64,000 nt of DNA from Pseudonocardia sp. T1-2H (GTDB lineage: Bacteria; Actinomycetota; Actinomycetes; Mycobacteriales; Pseudonocardiaceae): contig NZ_JBBPCL010000001.1 of the NCBI RefSeq assembly GCF_038039215.1, positions 1,550,001-1,614,000 on the forward strand. The letters are read 5' to 3'. The position numbers and the translations under genes were made by a program. The notes under the pieces were generated by a model that searched no databases, was not told the origin of the DNA, and was given only the letters and a program-made list of their open reading frames with translations. Shown piece after piece: positions 29,201 to 37,308 of the stretch. Each line of letters begins with the position of its first letter. The first letter of the stretch is position 1.

Positions 29201-30626
29201 CGCGACCGACCGCACCGTGACCTGGCTCGACGAGCTGACCGCCGATGGGACCCTGTCGTTCCTGGAGCGGGCGCGAATCGCTGCCGAGGACGGTGCCGCG
29301 TCCCTGACCCGCGTGCTGCGGCGCGCGGAGCTGGCCGGGCGTGACGCCCGCCAGACCCTCGTCGACGCCGTCGCCGGACGGCCGTTGTCGGGGGCGCGCA
29401 ACGTCACCAACGTCGTCTACGCCCGGATCACCGAGCGCGACCGGTTCGACCCAGAAGGCAGATCCTGGGCCGAGTGGACCCCCACCGTCACCGACCCGGA
29501 GTGGCAGTCCTACCTCGCCCGCCTCGCCGCGGCCGCGGATCAGCGCACCGCCGATCTCGGCGCCCAGGCTGCTGTTGACGCGTCCGGGTGGGCGGTGCAG
29601 ACCTTCGGTGAGGTCCCGGAGGACCCGACGGAGCGGGCGAGCTGGCAGGAGAAGGTCGCGACCGTCGCCGGCTACCGGGAGCTGCGCGGCCACGACAGCG
29701 ACGACCCCGCTGATGTCCTCGGTCAAGCGCCGGCGCCGGGGCAGACCGAGGCGTTTGCCGCCTACCGGGCCGCGTGGCGCACCCTCGGGCGCGCGGACAC
29801 CGACCGCGAGGAGATGGAACTGACCGACGGGCAACTCCACGTCCGCGTCCGTGCCGCGGCGAGGGAGGACGCATGGGGCCCCCGCTACGTCGGCAACGAA
29901 CTGGCCGGCACCCGCCAGGCCGCGGCGTCACAGCGCCAGACCGTCGCGCTGCGCACCGCCGAAGCCGCCGCCGCCGACCCGGACGAGCAGGGACGGCTGG
30001 AACAGGAAGCCGCCGACGCCGCCGCCTTGGCACAGGTGCTCGACGAGCAGGCGGCGAAGTTGCAGGAGATCGACGATGCCCGCGCGATCTGGCTCGCCCA
30101 CACCGCCCAAACCAGGGTCAGGGGCGAGCGATCCAAGGCCGAGCTGGCGATCCGCCACACCGACGAGGAACCAGAACCACAGGTGACCGCGGAGGAATGG
30201 ATCACCGCCGACAAGGCCGCCCGGGAAGAGGACGACGCCCACCGCGACATCACCGAGGCCGACCTCTACCAACCCGACCAGCACCACACCCGCGCCGAGG
30301 ACACCGACGACACAGGAGAGGCCACCGTCAGGACCAGAGACGAACGAATGGAGGTAGCGGTCGAGCCGGACGTGCGGGAGATCGCCGTGCGCGAGCCCGC
30401 CCAGGTCGACGAAGACGTCGTGCGGGTCCCGTCCGCCGACGAGACCAGCGTGGCGCTCGATGACGCCCGCCGGGCACTCGCCGAGGTCACCGCCCGCCAG
30501 GTCCTCGACGCGCAAGACACCGAACAGCGCGCCGCAGAACTGGTGCGCTGGCACACCGACGACCACCCCGCCGAACACGGCATCGAGGAAGAACGCAGCC
30601 CCGGCGACGAGTACGCCGACGCCTAG
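26223..30626 (+). CDS. traA: MobF-type relaxase/helicase (TraA)
   Basis: 1467 residues from the GTG at 26223, preceded by AAGGTGG. The TrwC relaxase domain comes first: tyrosines Tyr8, Tyr12 and the pair Tyr24-Tyr25, and the metal-binding His222/His232/His234 (HDSRERDPQLHIHN). A RecD-like helicase follows with Walker A GPAGTGKS (about 557-564), Walker B VVVDESAMTD, a QLAAVGAGG motif and the YATTVHAAQGAT motif VI area. The last 350 residues are charged and helical. It nicks at oriT and unwinds DNA for transfer. It is the last gene of the transfer operon. Confidence 0.95.
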   Translation: MLRISNGYSPEYLLKEVATGRENYYTGAVAEGEPPGRWWGAGAEKLGLRGLVDAADMRAVYERFLDPRCEGFNDPSRWEEVNTLGQTGRAYKSEEELYAEAIEREPGASPERRAELRVEAGKNARRNVAFYDATFSVQKSVTLLHTAFEAKEVAARTAGDEESAQAWGRFRTAVEDAIWAGNNAGLTYLQDKAGYTRIGHHGGAAGRHADAHEWTVASFFQHDSRERDPQLHIHNTILNRVEGPDGKWLTVDGRSLHRWRTAGAAVAERTTEERITATLGMLLATRPDGKAREVVGVSAEAMDLISTRRRKLTAKAAELVADFEARYGRAPTSYERERIHQAATLVTRKAKSHDGETRAELLERIDSRIRADISGGLAGVADAALAARTGNVAAQTWSPSAVMETALADVQSRKAAWTRADLTAAINAALPDYLGTTDGADVARLLDGLTEQALRSATPLDAARPADEALPAALRLANGESVYQQPGAQLYATPDHVRTERYLVAAAAHGDAATLPAAQVERFLTGLAEQGIELGVDQAAAVRGVLTSGARIETLVGPAGTGKSFVVGALAKAWSDPELSGGPVRRVFGLATSQVATNVLAGEGLRARNVSRWLTTQERLAAPGAEIQAQAQGEDASWRLHAGDLVVVDESAMTDTAALAAIHKILDAAGAKLLLVGDHKQLAAVGAGGGMDLLANSGARYELADARRFTADWERAASLRLRAGDEAVLRDYHQHGRLLDSGTVAQAEESATRAWLADTLAGQRSLLLVDSNEQAARLSSELRAELVRLGRVEETGVSLGLEGTTAGVGDVVQARRNGWHLAGVEGNRRGPINRETYKVTAVREDGSLEVTPATGPAVDGMTPERMVLPTEYVAADLALGYATTVHAAQGATVDTAHTVVTGRTGPAALYVGMSRGRESNTAHVMTVSVVEDAADGREDQTIHRDPIAALSGLLDPDEARGSKSALATATESSSETEAVRTPAELLADASQLAATDRTVTWLDELTADGTLSFLERARIAAEDGAASLTRVLRRAELAGRDARQTLVDAVAGRPLSGARNVTNVVYARITERDRFDPEGRSWAEWTPTVTDPEWQSYLARLAAAADQRTADLGAQAAVDASGWAVQTFGEVPEDPTERASWQEKVATVAGYRELRGHDSDDPADVLGQAPAPGQTEAFAAYRAAWRTLGRADTDREEMELTDGQLHVRVRAAAREDAWGPRYVGNELAGTRQAAASQRQTVALRTAEAAAADPDEQGRLEQEAADAAALAQVLDEQAAKLQEIDDARAIWLAHTAQTRVRGERSKAELAIRHTDEEPEPQVTAEEWITADKAAREEDDAHRDITEADLYQPDQHHTRAEDTDDTGEATVRTRDERMEVAVEPDVREIAVREPAQVDEDVVRVPSADETSVALDDARRALAEVTARQVLDAQDTEQRAAELVRWHTDDHPAEHGIEEERSPGDEYADA

Positions 30627-30627
30627 G

Positions 30628-31183
30628 CTAGGCGACCGGATCAGCCTTCGCTGACTTGTCGGCCGACCCCAGCTGCTTACTCCACGTCCAGAGCGCACGA
30701 TCTAGAGTTCGCAGATCGCATCGAGCTTCTCGTGGCGATGTCACGGCAGAGCGCGAGGTAGGGCGTATAGCGTGGATCGGGTCCGCTGAACTCTCCATGG
30801 GCACGAAGGGTTTCCATCGCCCGAACATCGGTCACTGTGAACATGTCCGCGTTCCAGACCGTCAGCAGAGCGCTGGCCACAGGCGTCTGGACGCCCGCCA
30901 GCAAGTGCAGGATCCGATGCTTCAGACGGTTCGGTGCTGATAAGGCGACCCTGGTGATGTCTTCGATGTCTTCGTCCGAGTTCGAGTTCAGCCGACTGAG
31001 CACGCGGGTGCTCTTCCAGCGGCCGACCGCCAGCAAGTCCGCCCGGGTGAAGTACCCACGCTTGGCAGCCGTTGGCCCTACGCGTTCCAGTAGGTCTCGC
31101 TCAAGGTCCCCGAGGGGATAACGGCTGCTCCAGTTCCGCACAAACTCCTCGTCGATAGTCCCAGAGGTCACGGGTGCGCTCAT
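30628..31183 (-). pseudogene. HhH-glycosylase-like hypothetical protein, frameshifted near the end
   Basis: The main frame (31183 to about 30735) has WKSTRVLSRLN and the segment LLAGVQTPVASALLTVWNADMFTVTDVRAMETL, which resembles the helix-hairpin-helix region of small DNA-glycosylase-like proteins of actinobacteria. The frame then stops early, while the next frame continues with DLRTLDRALWTWSKQLGSA to a TAG at 30628, the expected ending for this group. The break is near 30728-30740. Convergent with traA, 1 bp apart. Function unproven. Confidence 0.6.
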
Positions 31184-31308
31184 CGATCAGCCTTTCGCCG
31201 GTTTCATAGACGCCTGACCATGCTGGATGACGGCAGCGGAGAGAGTTCTGCAACACTATCGTGGGGCGGCAAGACCGACCCATATGGGGCACCTGCGCAC
31301 CGTAGGCG

Positions 31309-32328
31309 TCATATGCCCTTTCGCTGCCGCAGATAGAGGTCGGCGTTGAGGCCGATATCAATCCACCAGTCCATCCACGAAGCGTCGCTGGACGTCTCCA
31401 CGTCGGGCACCGCATCTGACAGCACTCGGCCATCGGCCGTGACCAGCTGGTCGCCGACCGTCTCAACTGGGGAGCGGTCAGCGTCCAGGACGTAAGGGTA
31501 ACCGCGGCTTATGTCTGCAACGACCTGCCGCACGGGTTCGGTGAACGACGCTCGTCGAGTTTGGAACTCGGTCCATCCACAGACGGTAGTTCCAGCTTGG
31601 AGCGTGCCCACGATCGATCGGGCGGAGCCGGCAGGCCTCGCACTCGCAGCAAACTCGAACAGGTTGCGCTCGGCTTCCTCATGGGTCGGCCAGTCCGGTC
31701 CGAGCCGGTAGTAGCCGACCGCCCTTCCCGAGAGCGGTCGCAACGGGAATCCTTCGACCTGTCCGTCGGGATCCCTGCGTGCTAGCTGACCGTCGCAGGC
31801 GTCGAAGAACGCGAAGGCATCGATGAGTGTGTCCAGGACATGCCTCCCCGCCACGTGGTTGTCGTAGGCGGAGATGCGTGTGCCGTAGACGCCACCGTGC
31901 TGCTTCCGGAAGGTGTCAACGGGCAGATCTGTCCGCTGCTTCCAGCGGGGGAAGATCAGAAAGCGCCCCTCATCTAGTGGCCCGACCGCTCGTCTGATGT
32001 CGGGGTCCACCACGTCCGCACGGTGCGTCGCTACATCCCGCAGCGAAGCGAATGCCCACACCACCTGCCCGCACGGAGTAGTGCCCCGCAGATCGACATA
32101 GTCCTGGCCACCGGATGCGCAATACACCTCGTTGTCGAGCGTGCGGATAGCCCACAGCGCTCGGTCCACCTCGTTGACGATTGAGTCGAAGTCCTCGAAC
32201 TGCACCATCTCGCCCGGCATCACTGAGCCGGCGACGCTGGCACACTTCTCAGCGCAGCGGTTGATGTCCTCGGCCAGAGCACGCATGCGAAGCGCGCCCT
32301 TGCGGAATAGCTCGTCCTTCACCTGCAC
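31309..32328 (-). CDS. Hypothetical protein
   Basis: 339 residues from a GTG at 32328. Mixed alpha/beta composition with many Asp, Trp and Tyr residues (DASWMDWWIDIGLNADLY near the C terminus) and no membrane helix or signal peptide. No family recognised. It is separated from neighbours by 125 bp on the left and 42 bp on the right and reads like a cargo gene of the element. Confidence 0.65.
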   Translation of the reverse strand: MQVKDELFRKGALRMRALAEDINRCAEKCASVAGSVMPGEMVQFEDFDSIVNEVDRALWAIRTLDNEVYCASGGQDYVDLRGTTPCGQVVWAFASLRDVATHRADVVDPDIRRAVGPLDEGRFLIFPRWKQRTDLPVDTFRKQHGGVYGTRISAYDNHVAGRHVLDTLIDAFAFFDACDGQLARRDPDGQVEGFPLRPLSGRAVGYYRLGPDWPTHEEAERNLFEFAASARPAGSARSIVGTLQAGTTVCGWTEFQTRRASFTEPVRQVVADISRGYPYVLDADRSPVETVGDQLVTADGRVLSDAVPDVETSSDASWMDWWIDIGLNADLYLRQRKGI

Positions 32329-32370
32329 CGAGCAAGCAGACCAGCAATCACGGCAAGTCAGCCAGCAAGA

Positions 32371-32604
32371 TTATGGCTCGGTGGGACCAACGGTGCCCGC
32401 CACGCGTTGGAGAGCGGCAGCGGACCCGGCGAGATCAGCGCGATGCAGCGGGGCTGCAGTATCTGCCGCGGCAACGGCATCCCTGGCCAGCCTTCGCAGG
32501 ATCCCCGCGACCTCCGCGGCCTGAGCGGCGTCCACCGTCACGATCAGGCTTTGTCTCAGCAACGCCTGCTCGGCGAGCAATGTCGTCCAGGTCCAATGAT
32601 CCAC
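32371..32604 (-). CDS. Small helical hypothetical protein
   Basis: 77 residues, Ala/Leu-rich, predicted to be two long helices (LLAEQALLRQSLIVTVDAAQ, AVAAADTAAPLHRADLAGSA). It lies directly upstream of the 339-residue gene on the same strand with a 42-bp gap and may be cotranscribed. Short and without recognised homologues, so confidence is moderate. Confidence 0.5.
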   Translation of the reverse strand: MDHWTWTTLLAEQALLRQSLIVTVDAAQAAEVAGILRRLARDAVAAADTAAPLHRADLAGSAAALQRVAGTVGPTEP

Positions 32605-32684
32605 GCGCAGGCCTCCCTCGCCGCGCCGATGCGCTGCACCAAATCCGCGCTAGCCCACCGCCGTCGACGGGCGCCGCGAGCAGA

Positions 32685-33164
32685 TCAGCTCGCGGCGCTG
32701 ACTGCTGCCGTGGGGCCGATGACCGGGCGGGGCCCGTTACGCCGCCACGCCCACTGCAGCACCGCACACACTGCCTCGACGTAGCCCGGTCGATCGGCGT
32801 AGCGGCGGGTCGCCGGATCCCTCGCCGCCAGGATCTCCGCCGCGACGTACTCGGCCTCGATCAGCTCCTCATACGCCACCGGCGTCCCACCGGTGATCGG
32901 CCGCAACGCCAACGACCGCCAGCCGTTCACGTCGGTGGTCGAGCACGCCATCCACCGGCACGCGATCACCAGCCCGCCTGCGCGCCACGACGGCCGGCCC
33001 GCCGCCGTCTCCGCCGCGGAGTACACCTCCGCCTCGCGCCAGAACTCGCCGAACACCTCCCGCGACACTCGAAGGTTTCGCACCGGAATTCGAGCGATGT
33101 CGTGGCCCGTCACAGTCTTCATAGGGGAATAGTTGCACGGCATCCCGACAATTTCACTCAGCAT
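32685..33164 (-). CDS. Hypothetical protein of the element
   Basis: 159 residues, with the likely folded part from GHDIARIPVRNLRVSREVFGEF onward; Trp-rich and containing a Cys in VIACRWMACSTTD. Alternative ATG starts are at 33143 and 33122. No family assigned. Same strand as the two genes downstream, 80 bp apart. Confidence 0.6.
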   Translation of the reverse strand: MLSEIVGMPCNYSPMKTVTGHDIARIPVRNLRVSREVFGEFWREAEVYSAAETAAGRPSWRAGGLVIACRWMACSTTDVNGWRSLALRPITGGTPVAYEELIEAEYVAAEILAARDPATRRYADRPGYVEAVCAVLQWAWRRNGPRPVIGPTAAVSAAS

Positions 33165-33348
33165 CGCAAAAGCGACCTTTCATTCGGCCATTGACAGTGA
33201 TCTGTCAATTCGGCCATCTGTGATCGGTGCGATTACTGACGCGTCAGCATGGATGTGTGGCGTCTGAGGAGGTCTGCGACGTGCAACGCCCGACCTGGCG
33301 CTCGGGCGTAACGGATGAGCCTCGTGTGGCGAGCAACGGCACGCTCCC

Positions 33349-33876
33349 TTGATCAACACTTGGAAGGTTGTTCGCACGTGCTCGTTCTCGGCCCGCCCAC
33401 TGCGTCGCGCAGTACCCCAGCCCTGGGGATCGCAGCGTGAGCCGATCGCAGAAGGGCACCCTGTCGCGGGATGTGGTTGCCTGGTCGTCCTCGTCCTGAT
33501 CTTCGGTGGGCTTATCCGGGCGTGCAGCGGCGGCGACGAGGAGCCCAGGCCGCTCTCCCGCCCGACAACCACGACCACAGCTACGACGACGTGGCGCGCG
33601 CCCGCCACGGTCAACCAGGCGCCGCCAACGACGACCACAACCACGACGCCACAGGAAACCCCGAAACCGCGGCCCAATCCAGAGCCGAACCCTGAACCGA
33701 ACCCGGAGTCCGACCGGACTACTCGGCGCACCACCGAGGAAGCGCCGGCCGCGGTGTACTACGCGAACTGTGATGCGGTGCGAGCCGCCGGGGCCGCACC
33801 CATTCATGCGGGCGACCCCGGTTACCGGAGGGCTCTTGACCGAGACGGTGACGGTGTCGGATGCGCCGGAGACTGA
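33349..33876 (+). CDS. Membrane-anchored Excalibur calcium-binding-domain protein
   Basis: A helix (CGCLVVLVLIFGGLIRA, about residues 42-58) is followed by a Thr-rich and PNPEPNPEP low-complexity stalk and a C-terminal Excalibur domain (YYANCDAVRAAGAAPI ... YRRALDRDGDGVGCA) whose DxDxDG loop and two Cys match the family. These are usually cell-surface proteins. The start is uncertain: TTG at 33349 gives an odd basic leader, and a later start just before the helix is possible. The stop is convergent with the next gene (6 bp). Confidence 0.8.
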   Translation: MINTWKVVRTCSFSARPLRRAVPQPWGSQREPIAEGHPVAGCGCLVVLVLIFGGLIRACSGGDEEPRPLSRPTTTTTATTTWRAPATVNQAPPTTTTTTTPQETPKPRPNPEPNPEPNPESDRTTRRTTEEAPAAVYYANCDAVRAAGAAPIHAGDPGYRRALDRDGDGVGCAGD

Positions 33877-33882
33877 CGTCGA

Positions 33883-34473
33883 TCACGAAAGCCGGGGGTT
33901 GTCGTCGAGGTCGTCGAGTTCGTGGATGAGCTGATCGGTGCTGTTCTCGGCGACGCCGGGGATCGCGCCGAGGGCGGTGAGGGTATTGCCGTGGTGGGTT
34001 GCGGCGAGCAGGCGGCGCCGCGAGATGTCGTCGTGGTCAGCGCCAGCCTCGGTGATGATCTGCTCGGCGCGGGCGCACAGTTCGACCGCGATCTGGTGGC
34101 TCAGACGAATCTCTCGCATGGAGGCAGGCGAGACCGCACGGAGCGCGGCGAGGCGCCCTTCCTCACGGTTTGCTCGGTAGATCGATCGGAGGAACCCGAC
34201 AGTTTGGGTGTGGGCCAGGCGCTCTTTCGCGGCCTGGTGAGCTGCAGCGGTACGCAGATGGTCGGCGTCGAGGCGCTCCAGTAGGAACCGGGCGTAGCTG
34301 TCGCGCCATGCTTGCGCCCGCGGCAGATACCGCGGTTCGTCAGCGCTACCAACGTTGAGCAGGGTAGGCCCTGGGTCGCGTTCGTAGAGCACGCAGTTCG
34401 CGGCGAGCGACCAGGCCGTCAGCGCGTCCGCCAGGTCCTGCGGCAGCTTCTCGTCGAGGCCGTCGTCCTCCAT
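33883..34473 (-). CDS. Hypothetical helical protein
   Basis: 196 residues, mainly helical, rich in Ala, Leu, Glu and Arg, with an acidic C-terminal tail (IHELDDLDDNPRLS). No signal peptide or transmembrane segment. No family recognised. Typical small cargo of actinomycete elements. Confidence 0.6.
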   Translation of the reverse strand: MEDDGLDEKLPQDLADALTAWSLAANCVLYERDPGPTLLNVGSADEPRYLPRAQAWRDSYARFLLERLDADHLRTAAAHQAAKERLAHTQTVGFLRSIYRANREEGRLAALRAVSPASMREIRLSHQIAVELCARAEQIITEAGADHDDISRRRLLAATHHGNTLTALGAIPGVAENSTDQLIHELDDLDDNPRLS

Positions 34474-34583
34474 GCCATGGACGGTAGCCAGTTAACTCGG
34501 CCGCCGCGGGCATTTGAAGAATCGGGCGACAGCGATTCAACCGGGCCGCGGCGCAGTCCATCGGCTCGCGCCGTGAGCGGCGG

Positions 34584-34862
34584 TCAGCTGCTTCGGGTGT
34601 TGGGGTCCAAAGACTCCCGCAAGGCGTTCGCAAGCCCACGAACGGCGCGGCGGATACCGGGGGGGATCGCCCGGCCGTTGTTCAGCTCGATTGCCGCGTT
34701 GTGCAGGAGGTTACTGAGGTTCATGGCGACCTCGCGGTCCCCGATCACCTCGTCGCGGTAGTCGACGAGCAGCTCGGCGATGATCGAGTAGGCGCGGGCC
34801 TCGGCGGCAACGTCGGCGTTCAGCGGTGGCCGTTCGCGGTCGTAGCGGCTCGAACCACTCAT
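34584..34862 (-). CDS. Small hypothetical protein
   Basis: 92 residues from the ATG at 34862, which has a GGAGG site 9 nt upstream; the frame is open to 34964. Helical, with ARAYSIIAELLVDYRDEVIGDREVA and a basic C-terminal half. Function unknown. It faces the 35-kb repeat leader. Confidence 0.55.
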   Translation of the reverse strand: MSGSSRYDRERPPLNADVAAEARAYSIIAELLVDYRDEVIGDREVAMNLSNLLHNAAIELNNGRAIPPGIRRAVRGLANALRESLDPNTRSS

Positions 34863-35065
34863 GACGTCCACCCTCCAGCGGCCGCGGACCAGGGTCGCGC
34901 GGGGCCGCCGACCTTCCCCATCGCCGGCCACCGCGCGAGCCCCACGGTAACCCAGATCGAACATTAGTTCGACCTCTGGCGGTTTGGCGAAGTCAACGGC
35001 CGGACCGAGTCAGGCGGCAACCAGGCCAGACGCCCGGCCACCGCAGGCCTCCGTGGCGAGTACGC

Positions 35066-35212
35066 GCTCAGGGCCGCGCCGGCCAAGCAAAAAAGAAGGT
35101 GGGCGCCCTTCGGGCGGGGCCTGCCGGCCCTTGGCTTAGCACGGCCGACCTCCCGGTAAAGGGTGCTCCGCTGCGCTGCGCATCGCCTTCGGCGACGACC
35201 TTCGGTCGCCCT
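35066..35212 (+). other. GC-rich structured leader (left part)
   Basis: Non-coding stretch with many short dyads (for example GCCCTTCGGGCGGGGCC at about 35105-35121 and CGCCTTCGGCGACG). Much of it has a diverged parallel at 61378-61540, starting with the shared GCGCTCAGGGCCGCGC. It runs into the 91-bp repeat and ends at the metallopeptidase gene, so it may be a transcribed structured leader. Confidence 0.45.
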
Positions 35213-35303
35213 TGACCGCGAGCCTCCACGGCCGTGCAGGTGCGCCTTACGGCGGCGGGGGACAGCACCCCGCCACCCCAAGGGGACGGGCCAGCAGACC
35301 CAC
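35213..35303 (+). repeat. 91-bp GC-rich repeat, copy A
   Basis: Begins TGACCGCGAGCCTC and ends CCAGCAGACCCAC just before the ribosome-binding site of the metallopeptidase gene. Positions 35250-35297 (48 bp) are identical to the core of 62834-62877; the outer parts differ at a few positions. Same orientation in both places. Confidence 0.8.
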
Positions 35304-35313
35304 GGAGGTTGTG

Positions 35314-36111
35314 ATGTCCAGCAGCGCGAGCGCCGGTTCCGAGCAGGAGACCGCGATTGACGCGGCCGCGTCAACGGCGGGGATCAGTGCGCCGATGGTC
35401 GCAGCCTTGGAGGGGGCGTGGTCGGCGATCCGGGCCCGGCACCCGGAGGTTCCGCCGGTGGTGCTGATCGTCGGCGCGGGATCGGGGTCGGGGGCATCGC
35501 TGCGCTTGGGGCATTTCGCGGCGATGCGCTGGAGTAGCCCGGATCAGCCCAAGGCGGCCGACACCAACGGTGCGGCTGCCGGGGAGCGGTTCCCGGAGGT
35601 GTTCGTCGGGGGCGAGGGTCTGGCCCGGGGCCCTGCCGAGGTGCTGGCGACGTTGCTGCACGAGGCCGCGCACGCGCTCGCGCATGTGCGACGAATCAAA
35701 GACACGTCCCGGCAGGGTCGGTGGCACAACGCCCGGTTCAAAGCGCTGGCTGAGGAGTTGGAGATCGAGGTCACCAAGGACGCGAAGTTGGGGTGGTCCC
35801 CGACCAGCCTGCCGGTCGCGACCCGGGCGACCTATGCGGTGACGATCGGCGAGCTCGGCCAGGCGCTGCGGTTGATCCGGGCGGTGGAGATCACCGGGGC
35901 TGGGAAGACGTCGAAGCCGTCGCCGCCGGCCGTGTGCGGATGTGGGCGCAAGATTCGTGTCTCGAAGGCGGTCCTGGTCGCCGGGCCGATCCTGTGCGGG
36001 GCGTGCGGCACGGAGTTCACGGTCGACGGCCCCGATCCGGAACCCGACATAGCCTATGGCGGGGACGGCGAGGGCGCGGCTGGCGAGGTCGAAGCGGGGG
36101 CGGTGGCGTAA
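35314..36111 (+). CDS. SprT-like zinc metallopeptidase-domain protein
   Basis: 265 residues from the ATG at 35314 (GGAGG 5 nt upstream). The HEAAH zinc motif is at residues 116-120 with His138 in RWHNARF as likely third ligand, the SprT/WSS1-like pattern. A C-terminal zinc ribbon has CGCGRKIR ... LCGACG, then an acidic tail. SprT-type proteins cut DNA-bound proteins in eukaryotes; in actinomycete plasmids such genes are common but unstudied. The gene follows the structured leader and repeat directly. Confidence 0.85.
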   Translation: MSSSASAGSEQETAIDAAASTAGISAPMVAALEGAWSAIRARHPEVPPVVLIVGAGSGSGASLRLGHFAAMRWSSPDQPKAADTNGAAAGERFPEVFVGGEGLARGPAEVLATLLHEAAHALAHVRRIKDTSRQGRWHNARFKALAEELEIEVTKDAKLGWSPTSLPVATRATYAVTIGELGQALRLIRAVEITGAGKTSKPSPPAVCGCGRKIRVSKAVLVAGPILCGACGTEFTVDGPDPEPDIAYGGDGEGAAGEVEAGAVA

Positions 36112-36348
36112 TCGCGCCGCGGGTGGATCCCGTGCCGTATCTGGCTCGGGCGGCGGTGAGCTGGCTGGCGTTGTGACTCGCAGCTGCCCTCCCGCGGCGG
36201 TCTGCGGGGCCGAACCCGCTCCGGTTTGAACAGGCCACGCCCGCCGAAGGTGTCCCACCACCGCCACACCCCGTCGTTCTCCGTACCGCATCTGTCGCGG
36301 CCCTCGAGGACCTCGACCGCGCCGGCCAGGCCGCGATGGTGAACGCAG

Positions 36349-36729
36349 CTATGTCTGACTGCTGCCGTACGGCCGGGTGATCACCTCGAGGTTGTGGCCC
36401 TCCGGGGAGTCGAAGTAGGCCCCGCGGCCTCCGTCGCTTGTGTTATAGCCCGGCGTGCCGTGCCACGGGTCGGCGTGGATCGGCACGCCCCGCTTCCGCA
36501 GTCGCCCGGTCACGGCGTCGAACTCGTCCTCGGAGACGAGGAACGCGTAGTGCTGCGGAGGCACCTCGTCGCTGTCCATGTAGTCGAGGCTCGCTCCGTC
36601 GGGCAGCGCGACAACGCTGAACGGTCCGAAGCGGGTCGGCGCGGGCAGCCCGAGCACCTCGGCAAGGAAGCGCGCGCCGGCTTGCTGGTCGTGGGTGGCG
36701 ACGATGGTGTGGTTGAACGCGATGGCCAT
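36349..36729 (-). CDS. VOC (glyoxalase/bleomycin-resistance) family protein
   Basis: 126 residues with the paired beta-alpha-beta-beta-beta fold of the vicinal-oxygen-chelate family: FNHTIVATHD (metal His7), HYAFLVSEDEFD and the ending YFDSPEGHNLEVITRPYG with the Glu ligand. Function within the family (isomerase, dioxygenase, resistance) cannot be told. Isolated gene at the left edge of the restriction-modification operon, opposite strand. Confidence 0.88.
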   Translation of the reverse strand: MAIAFNHTIVATHDQQAGARFLAEVLGLPAPTRFGPFSVVALPDGASLDYMDSDEVPPQHYAFLVSEDEFDAVTGRLRKRGVPIHADPWHGTPGYNTSDGGRGAYFDSPEGHNLEVITRPYGSSQT

Positions 36730-37050
36730 GGAACTCAGGGTGCGACCTCGACCTGGGTCGAGGTCAAGAGTCTGACCGGTTTCCGGCCTGGGTCAGTCCT
36801 CACGGATGGGTCGCTGCCCGCTGCCGTTTGCGACGTCCGGTCGCTTCTCTCGTTCCGCCGGGCCTGAGGAAGAGGCGGTGGTTGTGGCGCTGGACCGGGG
36901 AGTCCGCGGCACTGGCTCAGTTCATCTCAGGCGGCGAGACCCCCGGGATGTAGGGGCCCGGGTGACTGCCGGATCGACGGGCCGGGGGTGTGCGGTTGCA
37001 AGGGGCACGCTCCCTTTCTGATTTCGGAAAGGAAGTGCGCCTACGGTCAG
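36730..37050. promoter_or_regulatory. Divergent region VOC gene / restriction-modification operon
   Basis: No gene is supported in this 321-bp stretch. Promoters for the VOC gene (left) and the restriction-modification operon (right) must lie here. The right end carries a dyad at 37004-37041. Confidence 0.5.
37004..37041. promoter_or_regulatory. Inverted repeat just upstream of the HTH controller gene (possible C-box)
   Basis: GGCACGCTCCCTTTC and GGAAAGGAAGTGCGCC pair imperfectly (about 12 of 15) around a TGATTTC loop, 9 bp before the start at 37051. Controller proteins of restriction-modification systems bind dyads in this position. It also contains the AAAGGAAG ribosome-binding site, so binding would affect translation or transcription start. 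Confidence 0.45.
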
Positions 37051-37308
37051 ATGGTGCCCGACGACCTCGACGACCTGGCTCGTCAGCTGTCTGGCGCGGT
37101 GGGCAGCCTGACCGAGGCCGAGATCCTCGAGGCGGTACGCCAGGCAGAGGAGATTCACCTGGCCAGCAGGGCTAGGTCGGGCCGGCTGTTGGCTGAGCTG
37201 CACGGGCGGGGGCTGTCGTGGCCGGCGATTGCGCGGGCAACCGGGCTGAGTCAGACGACGGCCTACCAGTGGGCTCAGCCTTACCTGATGGTCAAGGACC
37301 CGGAGTGA
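37051..37308 (+). CDS. Small helix-turn-helix protein, possible restriction-modification controller
   Basis: 85 residues. A helical N-terminal half (LTEAEILEAVRQAEEIHLASRARSG) leads to a helix-turn-helix, LSWPAIARATGLSQTTAYQW. The stop overlaps the GTG of the restriction nuclease (GTGA), so it is the first gene of the operon. Unlike typical XRE-type C proteins the HTH is at the C terminus. Alternatively it is a DNA-recognition subunit. Confidence 0.72.
   Translation: MVPDDLDDLARQLSGAVGSLTEAEILEAVRQAEEIHLASRARSGRLLAELHGRGLSWPAIARATGLSQTTAYQWAQPYLMVKDPE

Larger units (their letters stand above)
10538..34964. mobile_element. Putative tRNA-Val-associated integrative conjugative/mobilizable element (right end uncertain)
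   Basis: The region joins an integrase beside a tRNA, an excisionase-like protein, GntR and XRE regulators, a Nudix protein, a VirD4/TraD-type coupling protein, an SpdB-like protein and a MobF relaxase, which is the gene set of actinomycete integrative elements. It also contains a decayed second integrase, so it is likely composite. No replication initiator or prim-pol was seen and no attR was found; the right edge is set only by the change to a different repeat-flanked island near 35 kb. Confidence 0.45.

Noticed and set aside
26043..29840. 1265-residue open frame on the minus strand
   Set aside because: It is the antisense shadow of the MobF relaxase gene; its composition (Gly/Arg/Pro/Leu-rich) and lack of motifs fit a high-GC artefact.
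24180..35000. CRISPR array
   Set aside because: No evenly spaced identical repeats were seen here or elsewhere; repetitive impressions come from Ala/Glu/Arg codon patterns and the PNPEPNPEP coding repeat at 33.7 kb.
36988..37050. Longer N terminus of the HTH controller
   Set aside because: It would include the dyad and the AAAGGAAG ribosome-binding site; the ATG at 37051 is the better start.
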